A stretch of DNA of 64,000 bases from Kribbella antiqua (GTDB lineage Bacteria > Actinomycetota > Actinomycetes > Propionibacteriales > Kribbellaceae): positions 372,001-436,000 of the forward strand of contig NZ_SLWR01000001.1 of the NCBI RefSeq assembly GCF_004345665.1. Reading direction: 5' to 3'. Positions 52,832-61,592 of the stretch are shown here, one piece after another; position 1 is the stretch's first letter, and each line of letters opens with the position of its first letter. A model generated the notes under the pieces. That model was given only the letters and a program-made list of their open reading frames with translations. It made no database searches and had not been told where the DNA came from. The position numbers were made by a program, and so were the translations under genes.

Positions 52832-53059
52832 ATGGCGAAGGAAGCGACGAAGAACATCCTGTTGCGGCTCGACCCGGTGCTCGCCGAGCGGCTGCAGACA
52901 GTGGCGTCGGTCGAGGGCCGGTCGGTGTCCGACGTCGCGCGCGAGGCGATCGCTTCGCTGGTGGATCAGCGCCGCAGCGACAGCCGATTCAGCCGCCTGC
53001 TCGAGCAGAACCTGGCGCGTCACGAGGAGTCCCTCAACCGCCTCCGCGGAGACGACTGA
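52832..53059 (+). CDS. Ribbon-helix-helix (antitoxin-like) protein
   Basis: A 75-residue protein. ATKNILLRLDPVLAERLQTV followed by EGRSVSDVAREAI is the strand-helix-helix of CopG/Arc-type DNA-binding proteins, with a charged C-terminal tail (FSRLLEQNLARHEESLNRL) of the kind that binds a toxin. Its stop overlaps the start of the next gene (TGATG). Likely autoregulated through the TGATATC repeats just upstream. Confidence 0.85.
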   Translation: MAKEATKNILLRLDPVLAERLQTVASVEGRSVSDVAREAIASLVDQRRSDSRFSRLLEQNLARHEESLNRLRGDD

Positions 53060-54105
53060 TGCGCTACCTCGACGAGTACGACGTACTCGCGGTGGCGGCC
53101 CGGGTCCTGCACTGCGACTCGGACACCGCCGTACGCCGGACGAATCTCGACGCCGTCCACGAGGTGCTGACCGACGTACGACGTACTCGCGGGCTGGCGG
53201 ATGGGGTCGCCGTGCTGTTGTCGGGGCTGGTCCGGGCGCGGCCGTTCGATGGGGCGAACCGGGTGGTCGCGGTTGCCGTCGTACTGCAGTTTGCCGCGTT
53301 GAACCACGCCGAACTGCGGCTCGAGCCGGTCGACGAGCTGGACTCACTGCTGGATCGACTTGCCGAGGCTGCGCCGGACGAGGTGGTCGCGTTCGTGCGC
53401 GATCGGCTGGAGACGGTTTTCGGGGTTTCGAGGAGGGACGAGGACATGTTCGAGAAGTTCAGCGACGGGGCGCGGCGGGTGATCGTGCTCGCGCAGGAAG
53501 AGGCTCACGGGTTCCAGCACAACTTCATCGGGACCGAGCATCTGCTGCTGGGGCTGATCGAGGAGGGTCACGGCGCCGCGGCGAAAGTGCTGACCGAGAG
53601 CGGCTCGAGCAGTCCCTGGCGCCCGGCCGGGATGGGGATCTCGGCGCCGGCGGTCCGTGAGCTGGTGGTGGAGATCATCGGTCGCGGTGCTCAGGACTCC
53701 GGCGGTGGAACGGTGCCTTTCACGCCCCGAGCGAAGGCCACGCTGGAGTACGCCGCCACCGAGGCTCGCGCGCTGGGCGACGATCAACTCGACACCGAAC
53801 ACCTGCTGCTCGGCATCCTTCGCGACGGCGAAGGCGTCGGCGCCCAGATCCTGGTCAAACTCGGCGGCGACCTCGAGGACATTCGCCACAAGGTGATCGG
53901 CTGGCGCGAGCACAAACAACGCGTCGAACAAGCCGTCACCGGCTTCCTCACCGAAGAGGCCGCCACCACCTGGCCCACCTTCGGCCGCCGCCACCACCTC
54001 CTCGCCGAACTCAACGCCGTACTCGACGAAAACGAACACCTCCACGAAGAAGTAACCCGCCTCCGCACCCTCCTCCGCCACCACAACATCAACCCCGACG
54101 GCTGA
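53059..54105 (+). CDS. Fic/Doc-like region fused to a Clp N-terminal domain
   Basis: A 348-residue protein in two parts. Residues 1-125 are helical and resemble Doc toxins, with RPFDGANRVVAVAVVLQF at 61-78 in the place of the HxFxDANKR motif. The catalytic His and the final Arg are replaced, so AMP or phosphate transfer is doubtful. From Met130 comes a ClpC-type N domain, MFEKFSDGARRVIVLAQEEA, with two Clp_N repeats (HNFIGTEHLLLGLIEEGHG; LDTEHLLLGILRDGEG), and a coiled tail ending NPDG. It overlaps the antitoxin-like gene. An AGGAGGG SD sits eight bases before Met130 (53446), so a short Clp_N-only product may also be made. Confidence 0.75.
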   Translation: MRYLDEYDVLAVAARVLHCDSDTAVRRTNLDAVHEVLTDVRRTRGLADGVAVLLSGLVRARPFDGANRVVAVAVVLQFAALNHAELRLEPVDELDSLLDRLAEAAPDEVVAFVRDRLETVFGVSRRDEDMFEKFSDGARRVIVLAQEEAHGFQHNFIGTEHLLLGLIEEGHGAAAKVLTESGSSSPWRPAGMGISAPAVRELVVEIIGRGAQDSGGGTVPFTPRAKATLEYAATEARALGDDQLDTEHLLLGILRDGEGVGAQILVKLGGDLEDIRHKVIGWREHKQRVEQAVTGFLTEEAATTWPTFGRRHHLLAELNAVLDENEHLHEEVTRLRTLLRHHNINPDG

Positions 54106-54187
54106 CCCCTCGCTCCCGCTGATCCGCTCCCGCACCAACCGCTAACGCGCTGGTCGGCATTGATCGACGTCACCGATCCCGAGGTCG

Positions 54188-55159
54188 CTAGCGACGGGCC
54201 AGCACGGTGTCGGTCAGCAAGGCGTTGAACTTCGCCGGCTCCTCGAACGGCATCAGGTGAGCCGACTGCTCGAACCAGTGCAGCTCCTTGACTGGTGCCT
54301 CGATCACGTCGAAGTACTCCACCGCGAGCTCGGCGGGCGTGTTCTGGTCGTGGCGCCCAACGACGATGTAGACCGGGATGTCGAACGTACGCGCTGTGCG
54401 ATCGAGGTCGGCCGCGAGGATATCCGGCAGCAGGCAGCCGAACGAGAACTCCTGCGCGAGCGTCGAGAGGTCGCCGAAGTACTCGTGACGAAGCTCCTGC
54501 ACAACGCGGTTGAACAGCGCCGCAGTGTCCCCGTTGACCGTGCCGCCGAATCGATCGAGCCAGGCCCGTTGAACGACGAGATCGGCGAACGTCAATCCAC
54601 CCGACGGGGTGTACCGATCCTCGATCGCCCGCAGCGCGCTGATCGCCTCGCTGTTCTGGCGTTCGATCGCCCTCCGCAGGGTGAACGCGTACGACGCCTG
54701 CTCGTTGCGCATCCCGGCGACGAGCTGACCCACGCCGACGAACGCGTGCAACTTAGCCGGCCGCTCGCTGGCGAGCATCGCGCCGACCAGGCTGCCCCAC
54801 GAGTGCCCGAGGAGGAAGACCTTGTCCTGGGCGAAGCGTTCGGTCAGCCAATCGATCAACTCGCCTGCGTCGGCGATGAACTGGCGCAGCGTCATCGACT
54901 CGGCCGGAATGTCGGAGGCATACGACCTCCCGGCGCCGCGCTGATCCCAATGCGCCACAAGGAAGTGCTGCTCCAAGTCCGCGTTGTACGCCGTGAACAG
55001 CGGCATCTCGGCGAACCCCGGACCGCCGTGCAGGATGAGCAGCAACGGATTGCCGGCGTCGGCGCCTCGTATCAAGACCTCTTGTGCAAGTCCGCCGAGC
55101 AGCACTCGCTGCCGGAGTTCCACGCGTTCCTTCACGGCGTGCCACACTACCCGCCGCAC
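54188..55159 (-). CDS. Alpha/beta hydrolase (proline iminopeptidase-like)
   Basis: A 323-residue hydrolase: LLLILHGGPGFAEMPL holds the HGGPG oxyanion motif of the proline iminopeptidase group, VFLLGHSWGSLVGAML the nucleophile elbow Ser, VVGRHDQNTP the acid and EQSAHLMPFEEP the His. Cytoplasmic, as no signal peptide is seen. Substrate unknown. Confidence 0.85.
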   Translation of the reverse strand: MRRVVWHAVKERVELRQRVLLGGLAQEVLIRGADAGNPLLLILHGGPGFAEMPLFTAYNADLEQHFLVAHWDQRGAGRSYASDIPAESMTLRQFIADAGELIDWLTERFAQDKVFLLGHSWGSLVGAMLASERPAKLHAFVGVGQLVAGMRNEQASYAFTLRRAIERQNSEAISALRAIEDRYTPSGGLTFADLVVQRAWLDRFGGTVNGDTAALFNRVVQELRHEYFGDLSTLAQEFSFGCLLPDILAADLDRTARTFDIPVYIVVGRHDQNTPAELAVEYFDVIEAPVKELHWFEQSAHLMPFEEPAKFNALLTDTVLARR

Positions 55160-55189
55160 TCATCATCGGGATGCCGACTGAACTTTTGT

Positions 55190-56182
55190 GGTTCTCCTGC
55201 TTGATGTGTGGGTGGTTGAGCGCGTTTGGAGTGGCGCACGCCGTTCTCTGTCTAGGTTCCTGAGCTGTCTAGGAACAGGAACCTGGTGAACAGGAGAACG
55301 GCGTGCGTGGCGGCAGTTTATGGCGTGCGGTTTTGGGGGTCGACAAGACGATCATCGAGGACGTCTGGTTCGACGAGGACCAGTTGGTCCTGGTGGTCGA
55401 TCACGACACCGGTCGGTTGCTGTGGGCCAAGGCCGGGCGCTCCAAGGACACCATGCGCGCCTTCTTCGCCGTCCTCTGCCCTGACCGCAGCCGGCAACTG
55501 ACGCACGTGTCGTGCGACGGCGCCACCTGGATCACCACCGTCGTGGCAGAGCGTGCCCCGCAGGCCGTCTTGTGCGCCGACCCGTTCCACGTCGTGGCCT
55601 GGGCCACCGACGCCCTGGACACCGTCCGCCGCGAAGTCTGGAACATCGCCCGCCGCGCCCAAGGCGGATCACGCCGAGAAGACAAAGGACGATCCCGGCC
55701 CGTCAACATCGCCCAAGGCGACGCACGCGCACTCAAACGAGCCCGCTACATGCTCTGGAAGAACCCCGAGAACCTCACCAGCCACCAACGCACCAAACTC
55801 GCCTGGATCGCCAAGACCCACCCCTACCTGCACCGCGCCTACCTGCTCAAGGAAGGCCTCAGAACAGTCTTCAAACTCCCCGCCCCCGACGCCACACACG
55901 CCCTGCAACGGTGGCTGCAGTGGGCAGCCCGCTCCCGCATCCCCGAATACATCCAGCTCGCCCGCCGCATCCGCGATCACCTGCCCGCCATCCACGCCAG
56001 CCTCGACCACGGCCTGTCCAACGCCCTGATCGAATCCACCAACACCAAATCCGGCTCATCACCCGCATCGCCTACGGCTTCGCCAACCCCACCAACCTCA
56101 TCGCCCTAGCACTACTCACCCTCGGCGGCCACCGCCCACCCCTCCCCGGACGCCCATAGCCCACACATCACGCAGAAGAGCC
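55190..56182 (+). mobile_element. ISL3-family IS, internally deleted copy
   Basis: A 993-bp element. Terminal inverted repeats 55190-55212 and 56160-56182 match at 20 of 23 bases, and ACTTTTGT is directly repeated on both sides (55182-55189 and 56183-56190), the 8-bp duplication expected for ISL3. It is shorter than intact members because the transposase gene has lost an internal part and is frameshifted. Nested inverted repeats lie upstream of the transposase start. Confidence 0.88.
55303..56159 (+). pseudogene. Truncated, frameshifted ISL3 transposase
   Basis: The start (RAVLGVDKTIIEDVWFDEDQ) is the ISL3 N-terminus, but it jumps straight to VVDHDTGRLLWAKAGRS, so the zinc-finger and helix-turn-helix segment is missing. 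The DDE core is visible (THVSCDGATW, CADPFHVVAWA). At the end, IESTNTK is followed by a frame change; the expected ITRIAYGFANPTNLIALALL continues in another frame to 56159. Not expected to be active. Confidence 0.85.
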
Positions 56183-56302
56183 ACTTTTGTTGCCTAAAGC
56201 AACACGGACTGATTGTCCACAGGCGTGGCTGGTTGTGGATAACGTCGTACGTCGAAATCCCTTGAAAATAAGGGGAATCGGGTTTGAAAACTGTCGGTGG
56301 GC

Positions 56303-58405
56303 ATGCCTATCGTTGACGGCATGGAACTCTTGGGCGGGCGACCGGTGTGGTCGATGAGCGGCAGCGAACTGCTGTCGGGTATCGACACGCTGGACGCCGA
56401 GATCGCCCGCCTGCAGACCGACCGGCTGCACATGGTCGCCCAGGTCGACGAGATCGGGTACGCCGAAGAGCTCGGTGCCCGTGACACGGTCCAGCTGCTG
56501 CAGTTCCGGTACCGGATGAACGGCTACGACGCCCGCCGCGACGTCCGGCTGGCCCGGGCGTTGCCGAGGTACCACGGGGTCTCCGCAGCCCTCGCCGAAC
56601 ACGACACTCCTCGTGGCGACGACAGCCCCGGCGACGACAGCCCCGGCGACGACGACGGCCTGCAGACCGACAGGGATGTGGAAACCGACAGCGACCTCAC
56701 AGCCGCCGGGGCCGACGGTGAAGGCGGCATGACCAGGAGCATCCACTGGATCCTGCGCCCGGCCCAAGCCGAGGCGATCGTGTCGACCCTGGAACGGTTC
56801 GCCTCCCGGATCTCGGTCGAGGACCGCGACGTCATCGAGCAGGAACTGGTGGGCCTGGCCGCGCACCTATCCCCGCAGGAACTGCGCAAGGCCGCGACGG
56901 AGTCGTGTGAGCTGATCGACGCCGACGGCCCCGAACCGGACGAGGCCAAGGCCTCCGAGCGCGAGTCGTTGAAGCTGTCGAAGGCCGATCATGGCGTGAA
57001 GTTCAACGGCTTCCTGGCCAACGACAACGCCGAACTGCTGCGTTCGTTGGTCGACGCCGGCGCCAAGCCCCGTAAGACCGTGACGGGTGAGTTCGACCCG
57101 CGGCCGCGGGACAAGCGCCAGGCCGACGCCCTATCCGCGGCGTTGTCCATCGCCGCAGCCGCATCCGACACCGGCTTCCCCACCCGCCCCGGCACGACCC
57201 CGCCGACAAGCACCACCGCCGAACCCGCCGCCGCATCCACCACCAACGACGCGTCGAGCAGCACTGCGTCCACCAGCGACGGCGAGTCCATCGAGGACAC
57301 GCTCTTCGACACCGGCTGCGCAGACTCAACCAGCACCGCCGCCACAAACCCCATAGCCGCCGACACCACCGGCACCGGTGAGACCGGCGCACACCCCGCC
57401 GCCACCCCCGGGACAACCGGCGCCGCCAGCGGCGGTTGGGTCCCGGGGTTCGGTGCCAAGGCGAACATCACCGTCACCATCGACTACAACGACCTCAAGA
57501 ACATCACCACGAACGCGACCGGACAACTCGTCTACGGCGACAACCTGTCCGCCGCCGCCATCCGCCGCCTGGCCTGCGACGCCAACATCATCCCCCTCAT
57601 CCTCGGGTCCAACTCCGAACCACTAGACGTGGGCCGCTCCGAACGCCTGGTCAACCGGGCCATGCGCCGCGCCCTGAACGCCCGCGACAAAGGCTGCGTC
57701 GTCTGCGGCGCCCCGCCCATCTACTGCGACGCCCACCACCTCACCCACTGGATCGACGGCGGCGTGACCGCAGTCTCCAATCTGGTCTTGTTGTGCCGCC
57801 GGCACCACGTCGACCTGCACCACGGCCACTGGACCATCCAGATCATCGACGGCCTCGTCCACGTCGCCCGCCCCACCTGGGCAGACCCCCAACCCCGCCA
57901 CAAACCGAAACCCGGCACATATCAACACCGCCTGCCCACCCCGGCCAGGCGGAGCAATCCCGACCCTCTGCTCGAGACCGGGCGGCCGTCACCCCGTGCC
58001 GAGACCTCACGTGCCGGTGACGTGACAATGAAAGCCACGACGTCCGTTGCAGCTGCTCAAGGGGCCAGCACCCGCGACAGCGCCGCCCGGAGCATTCGCG
58101 AGGCTGTCGAGCTGAGCCTGCGCACAGCCGTTCATATCGACCCCTGGGGCGAGCCGACCGACCCGAGGGACAGCGAGCAGCCCTCCCGCAACACAAAGGA
58201 ATCCCGGTCCCGATGGCACGCTGATGACGAGGCACTCCAGGAAGCCGCCAGATTCGCCGTCTGGGGCGACACCTCGCCCAGCGACCTGAACCAGACCGAC
58301 GAGCGCGACGCATCCCCGCACGCAACCGACCCCGACCGACGACACGACACCACTCTCCGCGCGGATACCGAAACGACCAGACTCGTATCGCATACCAAGC
58401 ACTAG
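56303..58405 (+). CDS. DUF222/HNH endonuclease-domain protein (13E12 family)
   Basis: A protein of about 700 residues. The N-terminal DUF222 domain begins SGSELLSGIDTLDAEIARLQ; a low-complexity Thr/Ala/Ser-rich linker follows around residues 290-380; the HNH nuclease motif is RDKGCVVCGAPPIYCDAHHL, then LVLLCRRHHVDLHHGHW. An acidic repeat (GDDSPGDDSPGDDDG) interrupts DUF222. These multicopy actinobacterial genes are often linked to mobile DNA, and an IS lies just upstream. GTG 56297 and ATG 56321 are alternative starts. Confidence 0.85.
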   Translation: MPIVDGMELLGGRPVWSMSGSELLSGIDTLDAEIARLQTDRLHMVAQVDEIGYAEELGARDTVQLLQFRYRMNGYDARRDVRLARALPRYHGVSAALAEHDTPRGDDSPGDDSPGDDDGLQTDRDVETDSDLTAAGADGEGGMTRSIHWILRPAQAEAIVSTLERFASRISVEDRDVIEQELVGLAAHLSPQELRKAATESCELIDADGPEPDEAKASERESLKLSKADHGVKFNGFLANDNAELLRSLVDAGAKPRKTVTGEFDPRPRDKRQADALSAALSIAAAASDTGFPTRPGTTPPTSTTAEPAAASTTNDASSSTASTSDGESIEDTLFDTGCADSTSTAATNPIAADTTGTGETGAHPAATPGTTGAASGGWVPGFGAKANITVTIDYNDLKNITTNATGQLVYGDNLSAAAIRRLACDANIIPLILGSNSEPLDVGRSERLVNRAMRRALNARDKGCVVCGAPPIYCDAHHLTHWIDGGVTAVSNLVLLCRRHHVDLHHGHWTIQIIDGLVHVARPTWADPQPRHKPKPGTYQHRLPTPARRSNPDPLLETGRPSPRAETSRAGDVTMKATTSVAAAQGASTRDSAARSIREAVELSLRTAVHIDPWGEPTDPRDSEQPSRNTKESRSRWHADDEALQEAARFAVWGDTSPSDLNQTDERDASPHATDPDRRHDTTLRADTETTRLVSHTKH

Positions 58406-58556
58406 CCGCGCCGAACCAAACGCCCCGCCCGACTCGACCGGCATCACCTGCCTGACGACGCGCGCTGATGTTCCGGTCCTCCGGACAGCCCAGTACCCAT
58501 GGGGACACTGCCCTGCGGCCTGGGAAAGCATGTGCTGTCCGAAAGCGGTTCTGTAA
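58406..58556. other. Non-coding stretch after the DUF222/HNH gene
   Basis: No gene recognised. It is followed by remnants of two unrelated genes. Confidence 0.4.
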
Positions 58557-58760
58557 GGCTTCGAGGGTGATGGACGTGACAGATGTGGAGATCTCCTCGG
58601 CCAACTCCTCCAAGTCAAGACGCTGGGCGCCAGCCGTCGCGACGAGAACTACGCGCTCACCAGAGCCTTCTACCTCTCCGCAGGCTTCCTGCCGCTCGAG
58701 GAGCTCAAGACACTCTGGCCAGGCAATCCATGCTTGCTGATGGTGATGCCACTCGCCTGA
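58557..58760 (+). pseudogene. GNAT acetyltransferase, 3' remnant
   Basis: The frame reads LLGQLLQVKTLGASRRDENY, then ALTRAFYLSAGFLPLEELKT and WPGNPCLLMVMPLA before TGA, the last third of a GNAT protein (the AFYLSAGF helix is typical). A TAA stop lies upstream at 58554 and no acetyl-CoA loop is present, so the 5-prime part has been lost. Confidence 0.7.
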
Positions 58761-58768
58761 CACGGCGC

Positions 58769-58939
58769 CATCGGTGAGCGGATCCGGTCGGTGTCGTTGT
58801 TCCCGGGATCGAGCCACGCCTCCCAGCTGTCCGGTGTGACGGTCATCGGCATGCGTTCGTGGATGTGGCCGGCGCGGTTTGTCGGTGGCCGCTGGTAGAT
58901 CTGGTCTTCGCCGTCCAGCGGGCCGAAGGAGGCTGTGAT
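58769..58939 (-). pseudogene. SRAP (YedK/HMCES-type) peptidase, internal remnant
   Basis: On the minus strand the frame reads GHIHERMPMTVTPDSWEAWL then DPG, matching the HxRMP...WLDP block of SOS-response-associated peptidases that shield abasic sites. The catalytic Cys2 N-terminus is missing. The fragment is cut by the RibD-like gene on one side and by the GNAT remnant on the other. Confidence 0.65.
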
Positions 58940-59705
58940 GCAGAAGCGACCGCGCGTGGTGGTCAGTGTGGGAGCCAGTGCCGACGGGAAGGTCGCTCTC
59001 ACCCGAGACGCGCTCTTGATGCACCAGCCCAGTTCGGATCTGTGGGGATCGATGACGCCGCGTGCCGCCGATCCGGTGCGGATCGACATCCTCGAGGTGC
59101 TCAGAGAGCAGTACGGCTGCAATGCCATCCTGGAGGGCAGCGGCAGCTTGGTGAGCGAGGACGCGATTCCGGAGGAGCTGCCCACGTACGACGGTGACAC
59201 CACCGGTCTCTACCGGCACTTCCTTCCACCGGAGATCACCGGACTTCCGTCGCCGCCGCACATGTGGTTCACCGTCGTCGACAGCCGCGGACGAGTGCGC
59301 TGGACCGAGAAACATCAGGACTGGGACGTGCTGGTCCTGGTGGCGCGGTCGACTCCGGCCGATTACCTCGGCTATCTCCGCCGGGAACGCATCTGCTATC
59401 TCGTCGTCGGTGAAGAGCGCGTCGACCTGGCGCGGGGGATCGTCGCGATGGGCACCGAGCTCGGCGTCAGTTGCGTCCTATCGACTGCGGGCGGCGGCCT
59501 CAACGGTGCGTTGTTGCGGGCAGGTCTGATCGACGAACTGCACCTGACGCTGGCGCCTGCTCTCATCGGCGGGCTCGGCACGCCGTCGGTCATGGATGGG
59601 CCACCGCTTGCTGTAGGCGAGCCTCCGACCCGATTGCAGTTGCTCTCGGTGCACGCTGATACCGGCGGCTCCGTTCGCCTGCACTACGCCGTGACCGAAA
59701 GCTGA
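58938..59705 (+). CDS. RibD C-terminal-like reductase (dihydrofolate reductase family)
   Basis: A 255-residue protein: VVVSVGASADGKVALTRDAL is the RibD reductase start, CVLSTAGGGLNGALLRAGLI the NADPH loop, and DELHLTLAPALIGGLGTPSV the end strand. Resembles 5-amino-6-(5-phosphoribosylamino)uracil reductase, but no riboflavin genes are near. GGAGG lies five bases before ATG 58938. It overlaps a SRAP remnant on the other strand. Confidence 0.82.
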   Translation: MQKRPRVVVSVGASADGKVALTRDALLMHQPSSDLWGSMTPRAADPVRIDILEVLREQYGCNAILEGSGSLVSEDAIPEELPTYDGDTTGLYRHFLPPEITGLPSPPHMWFTVVDSRGRVRWTEKHQDWDVLVLVARSTPADYLGYLRRERICYLVVGEERVDLARGIVAMGTELGVSCVLSTAGGGLNGALLRAGLIDELHLTLAPALIGGLGTPSVMDGPPLAVGEPPTRLQLLSVHADTGGSVRLHYAVTES

Positions 59706-59754
59706 CCTCTCCTGCGACAGCTTGACCAATGATCACCGGAACTTGGCTGGCTGT

Positions 59755-60627
59755 TCAGTCCTTGATGCCGGATTGGGTTACGCCTTGGATCAGGTAGCGC
59801 TGGAGGAAGGCGAAGATGAGGACGAGGGGGAGGATGGAGACCGCTACGGCCATGAAGAGTTCGTGGATGTTGATGGTTTGGGCGGTGACGAAGGTGGACA
59901 TCGCGACCTGAACGGTCCAGGACGAGGAGTCCTGGCCGATGACCAGGGGCCAGAGGAAGCTGTTCCAGTTGGCGATGAAGGTAATCGCGGCCAGGGCGGC
60001 GAAGAACGGCAACGAGTTGGGTACGACGATGCGCCAGAAGACGCCGAAGTAGCCGGCGCCGTCGACGCGGGCAGCCTCCTCCAATTCGCGGGGGAAGTTC
60101 AAGAAGTACTGGCGGAACAGGAATGCCGCGAAGCCGCTGAACAACGTCGGGATGATCAGCCCGCGCAAGGACGAGACCCAGCCCAGCGACGAGACGACGA
60201 TGAAGCTGGGGATGAAGGTGACCGCGGCCGGGATCATCAGCGTGGCGACGATCGCGTAGAAGATCTTGTCCGCGTGCCGGTACGGGATGCGGGCCAGCCC
60301 GTAGCCGGCCATTGATGCCAAGAGCAACTGTCCCGCGGTGCCGAGGACGCCGACCACGGCGGAGTTGTATAGCGCGCGCGCCATCGGCACTTGGGCGTCA
60401 TTGAAGAGCTCGCTGATGTTGCCCCACTGCAAATGCCGCGGGAACAGCGTCCACGAGGGTGCGGTGATGTCGGCCTCGGTGGACAAGGCGTTGCGCAGGA
60501 TCAGGTAGAACGGCACCAGGAACAGCACCACCGCGATGAACAGCGCGATCCAGCGCAACCCCACCGCGACCCGTCCGAGCGGAGTCCGCGAGTACCCGAT
60601 CGGTTGAGGTGCACCTGTGACGGACAT
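59755..60627 (-). CDS. Sugar ABC transporter permease (MalG/UgpE type)
   Basis: A 290-residue permease with six membrane segments. EEAARVDGAGYFGVFWRIVV is the EAA loop that contacts the ATPase. The gene is one base from its partner permease and forms the distal part of a binding-protein-dependent import operon. The ATPase subunit is not in the operon, as is usual where a shared MsiK-like ATPase is used. Confidence 0.92.
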   Translation of the reverse strand: MSVTGAPQPIGYSRTPLGRVAVGLRWIALFIAVVLFLVPFYLILRNALSTEADITAPSWTLFPRHLQWGNISELFNDAQVPMARALYNSAVVGVLGTAGQLLLASMAGYGLARIPYRHADKIFYAIVATLMIPAAVTFIPSFIVVSSLGWVSSLRGLIIPTLFSGFAAFLFRQYFLNFPRELEEAARVDGAGYFGVFWRIVVPNSLPFFAALAAITFIANWNSFLWPLVIGQDSSSWTVQVAMSTFVTAQTINIHELFMAVAVSILPLVLIFAFLQRYLIQGVTQSGIKD

Positions 60628-61592
60628 CAGTCACCCGCCTTCCCGAATCCGAGGATCCTGCTCTGCAGCAGGGTGACGATCATGATGATCACCGCCAGGA
60701 TCAGCGCGCCGGCCGACCCGTGCCCGAGGTCCTGGATCGTCCCGAGGGAGATCCCGTACAGATACACCAGCGGCGGCCGGGCGAAGTTCACATTGCCGAG
60801 GAGGTTGTAGAACTCGTCGAATGCCTGATACGCCGCGATCAGGTTCAGGATCAGTACGGCGACCGACGTCGTACGCAGCTGTGGAAGCGTGATGTAGCGG
60901 AACGTCTGCCACCCCGGCGAAGCGCCGTCGACGTACGCCGCCTCGTACAGCGTCGGCGAGATCCGCTGCAGTCCGGCGATGAACAGGATCATGTAGAACC
61001 CGAGCTGCAACCACAGGCGCACCGTCACGATCGGGATCCAGAACCAGGGCGGGTCGACGGTCGACAACCAGGCGATCCCGTCGATGCCGAACCAGCCGAG
61101 GATCGTGTTCGCCAGCCCGAACCGTACGCCGTTGAAGATCGACAGCCGCCAGATCAGCGACGCCACGACGTACGAGCAGGCGGTCGGCAGGAAGAACACC
61201 GACCGGAAGAACGCCCGCGCCACCTTGACCTGGTTCACCAGCAGCGCCAGCGCCAGCGACAACGCGAACGTCAGCGGCACGATGAACAGCGCGAAGATCG
61301 TGAACGTGCCCAGGCTGGACAGGAAGTTGTGGTCGGTCAGCATGTCGACGTAGTTCTGGAAGCCGACGAACTTCGAGGGCGTGACCGTGTTGTAGGCCTC
61401 GAAGAAGCTGAGGACCAGGCTCCAGATGATCGGCAGGTAGGAGAAGATCAGCAGACCGAGCACGAACGGCCCGACGAACACCCAGAACATCCGGGTGTTG
61501 CCGGTAATGCCGCGCGTGCGCGTCCGCGACGCTGCCCGCCGGCTCCCCCGCCGCTCACCAGTTGCGGCGGGGTCGGCGATCTTACTGCTCAT
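60627..61592 (-). CDS. Sugar ABC transporter permease (MalF/UgpA type)
   Basis: A 321-residue permease with six membrane segments and the EAA loop YEAAYVDGASPGWQTFRYIT. It has a basic N-terminal tail. Start ATG 61592 overlaps the stop of the binding-protein gene. Pairs with the downstream MalG-type permease. Confidence 0.92.
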   Translation of the reverse strand: MSSKIADPAATGERRGSRRAASRTRTRGITGNTRMFWVFVGPFVLGLLIFSYLPIIWSLVLSFFEAYNTVTPSKFVGFQNYVDMLTDHNFLSSLGTFTIFALFIVPLTFALSLALALLVNQVKVARAFFRSVFFLPTACSYVVASLIWRLSIFNGVRFGLANTILGWFGIDGIAWLSTVDPPWFWIPIVTVRLWLQLGFYMILFIAGLQRISPTLYEAAYVDGASPGWQTFRYITLPQLRTTSVAVLILNLIAAYQAFDEFYNLLGNVNFARPPLVYLYGISLGTIQDLGHGSAGALILAVIIMIVTLLQSRILGFGKAGD

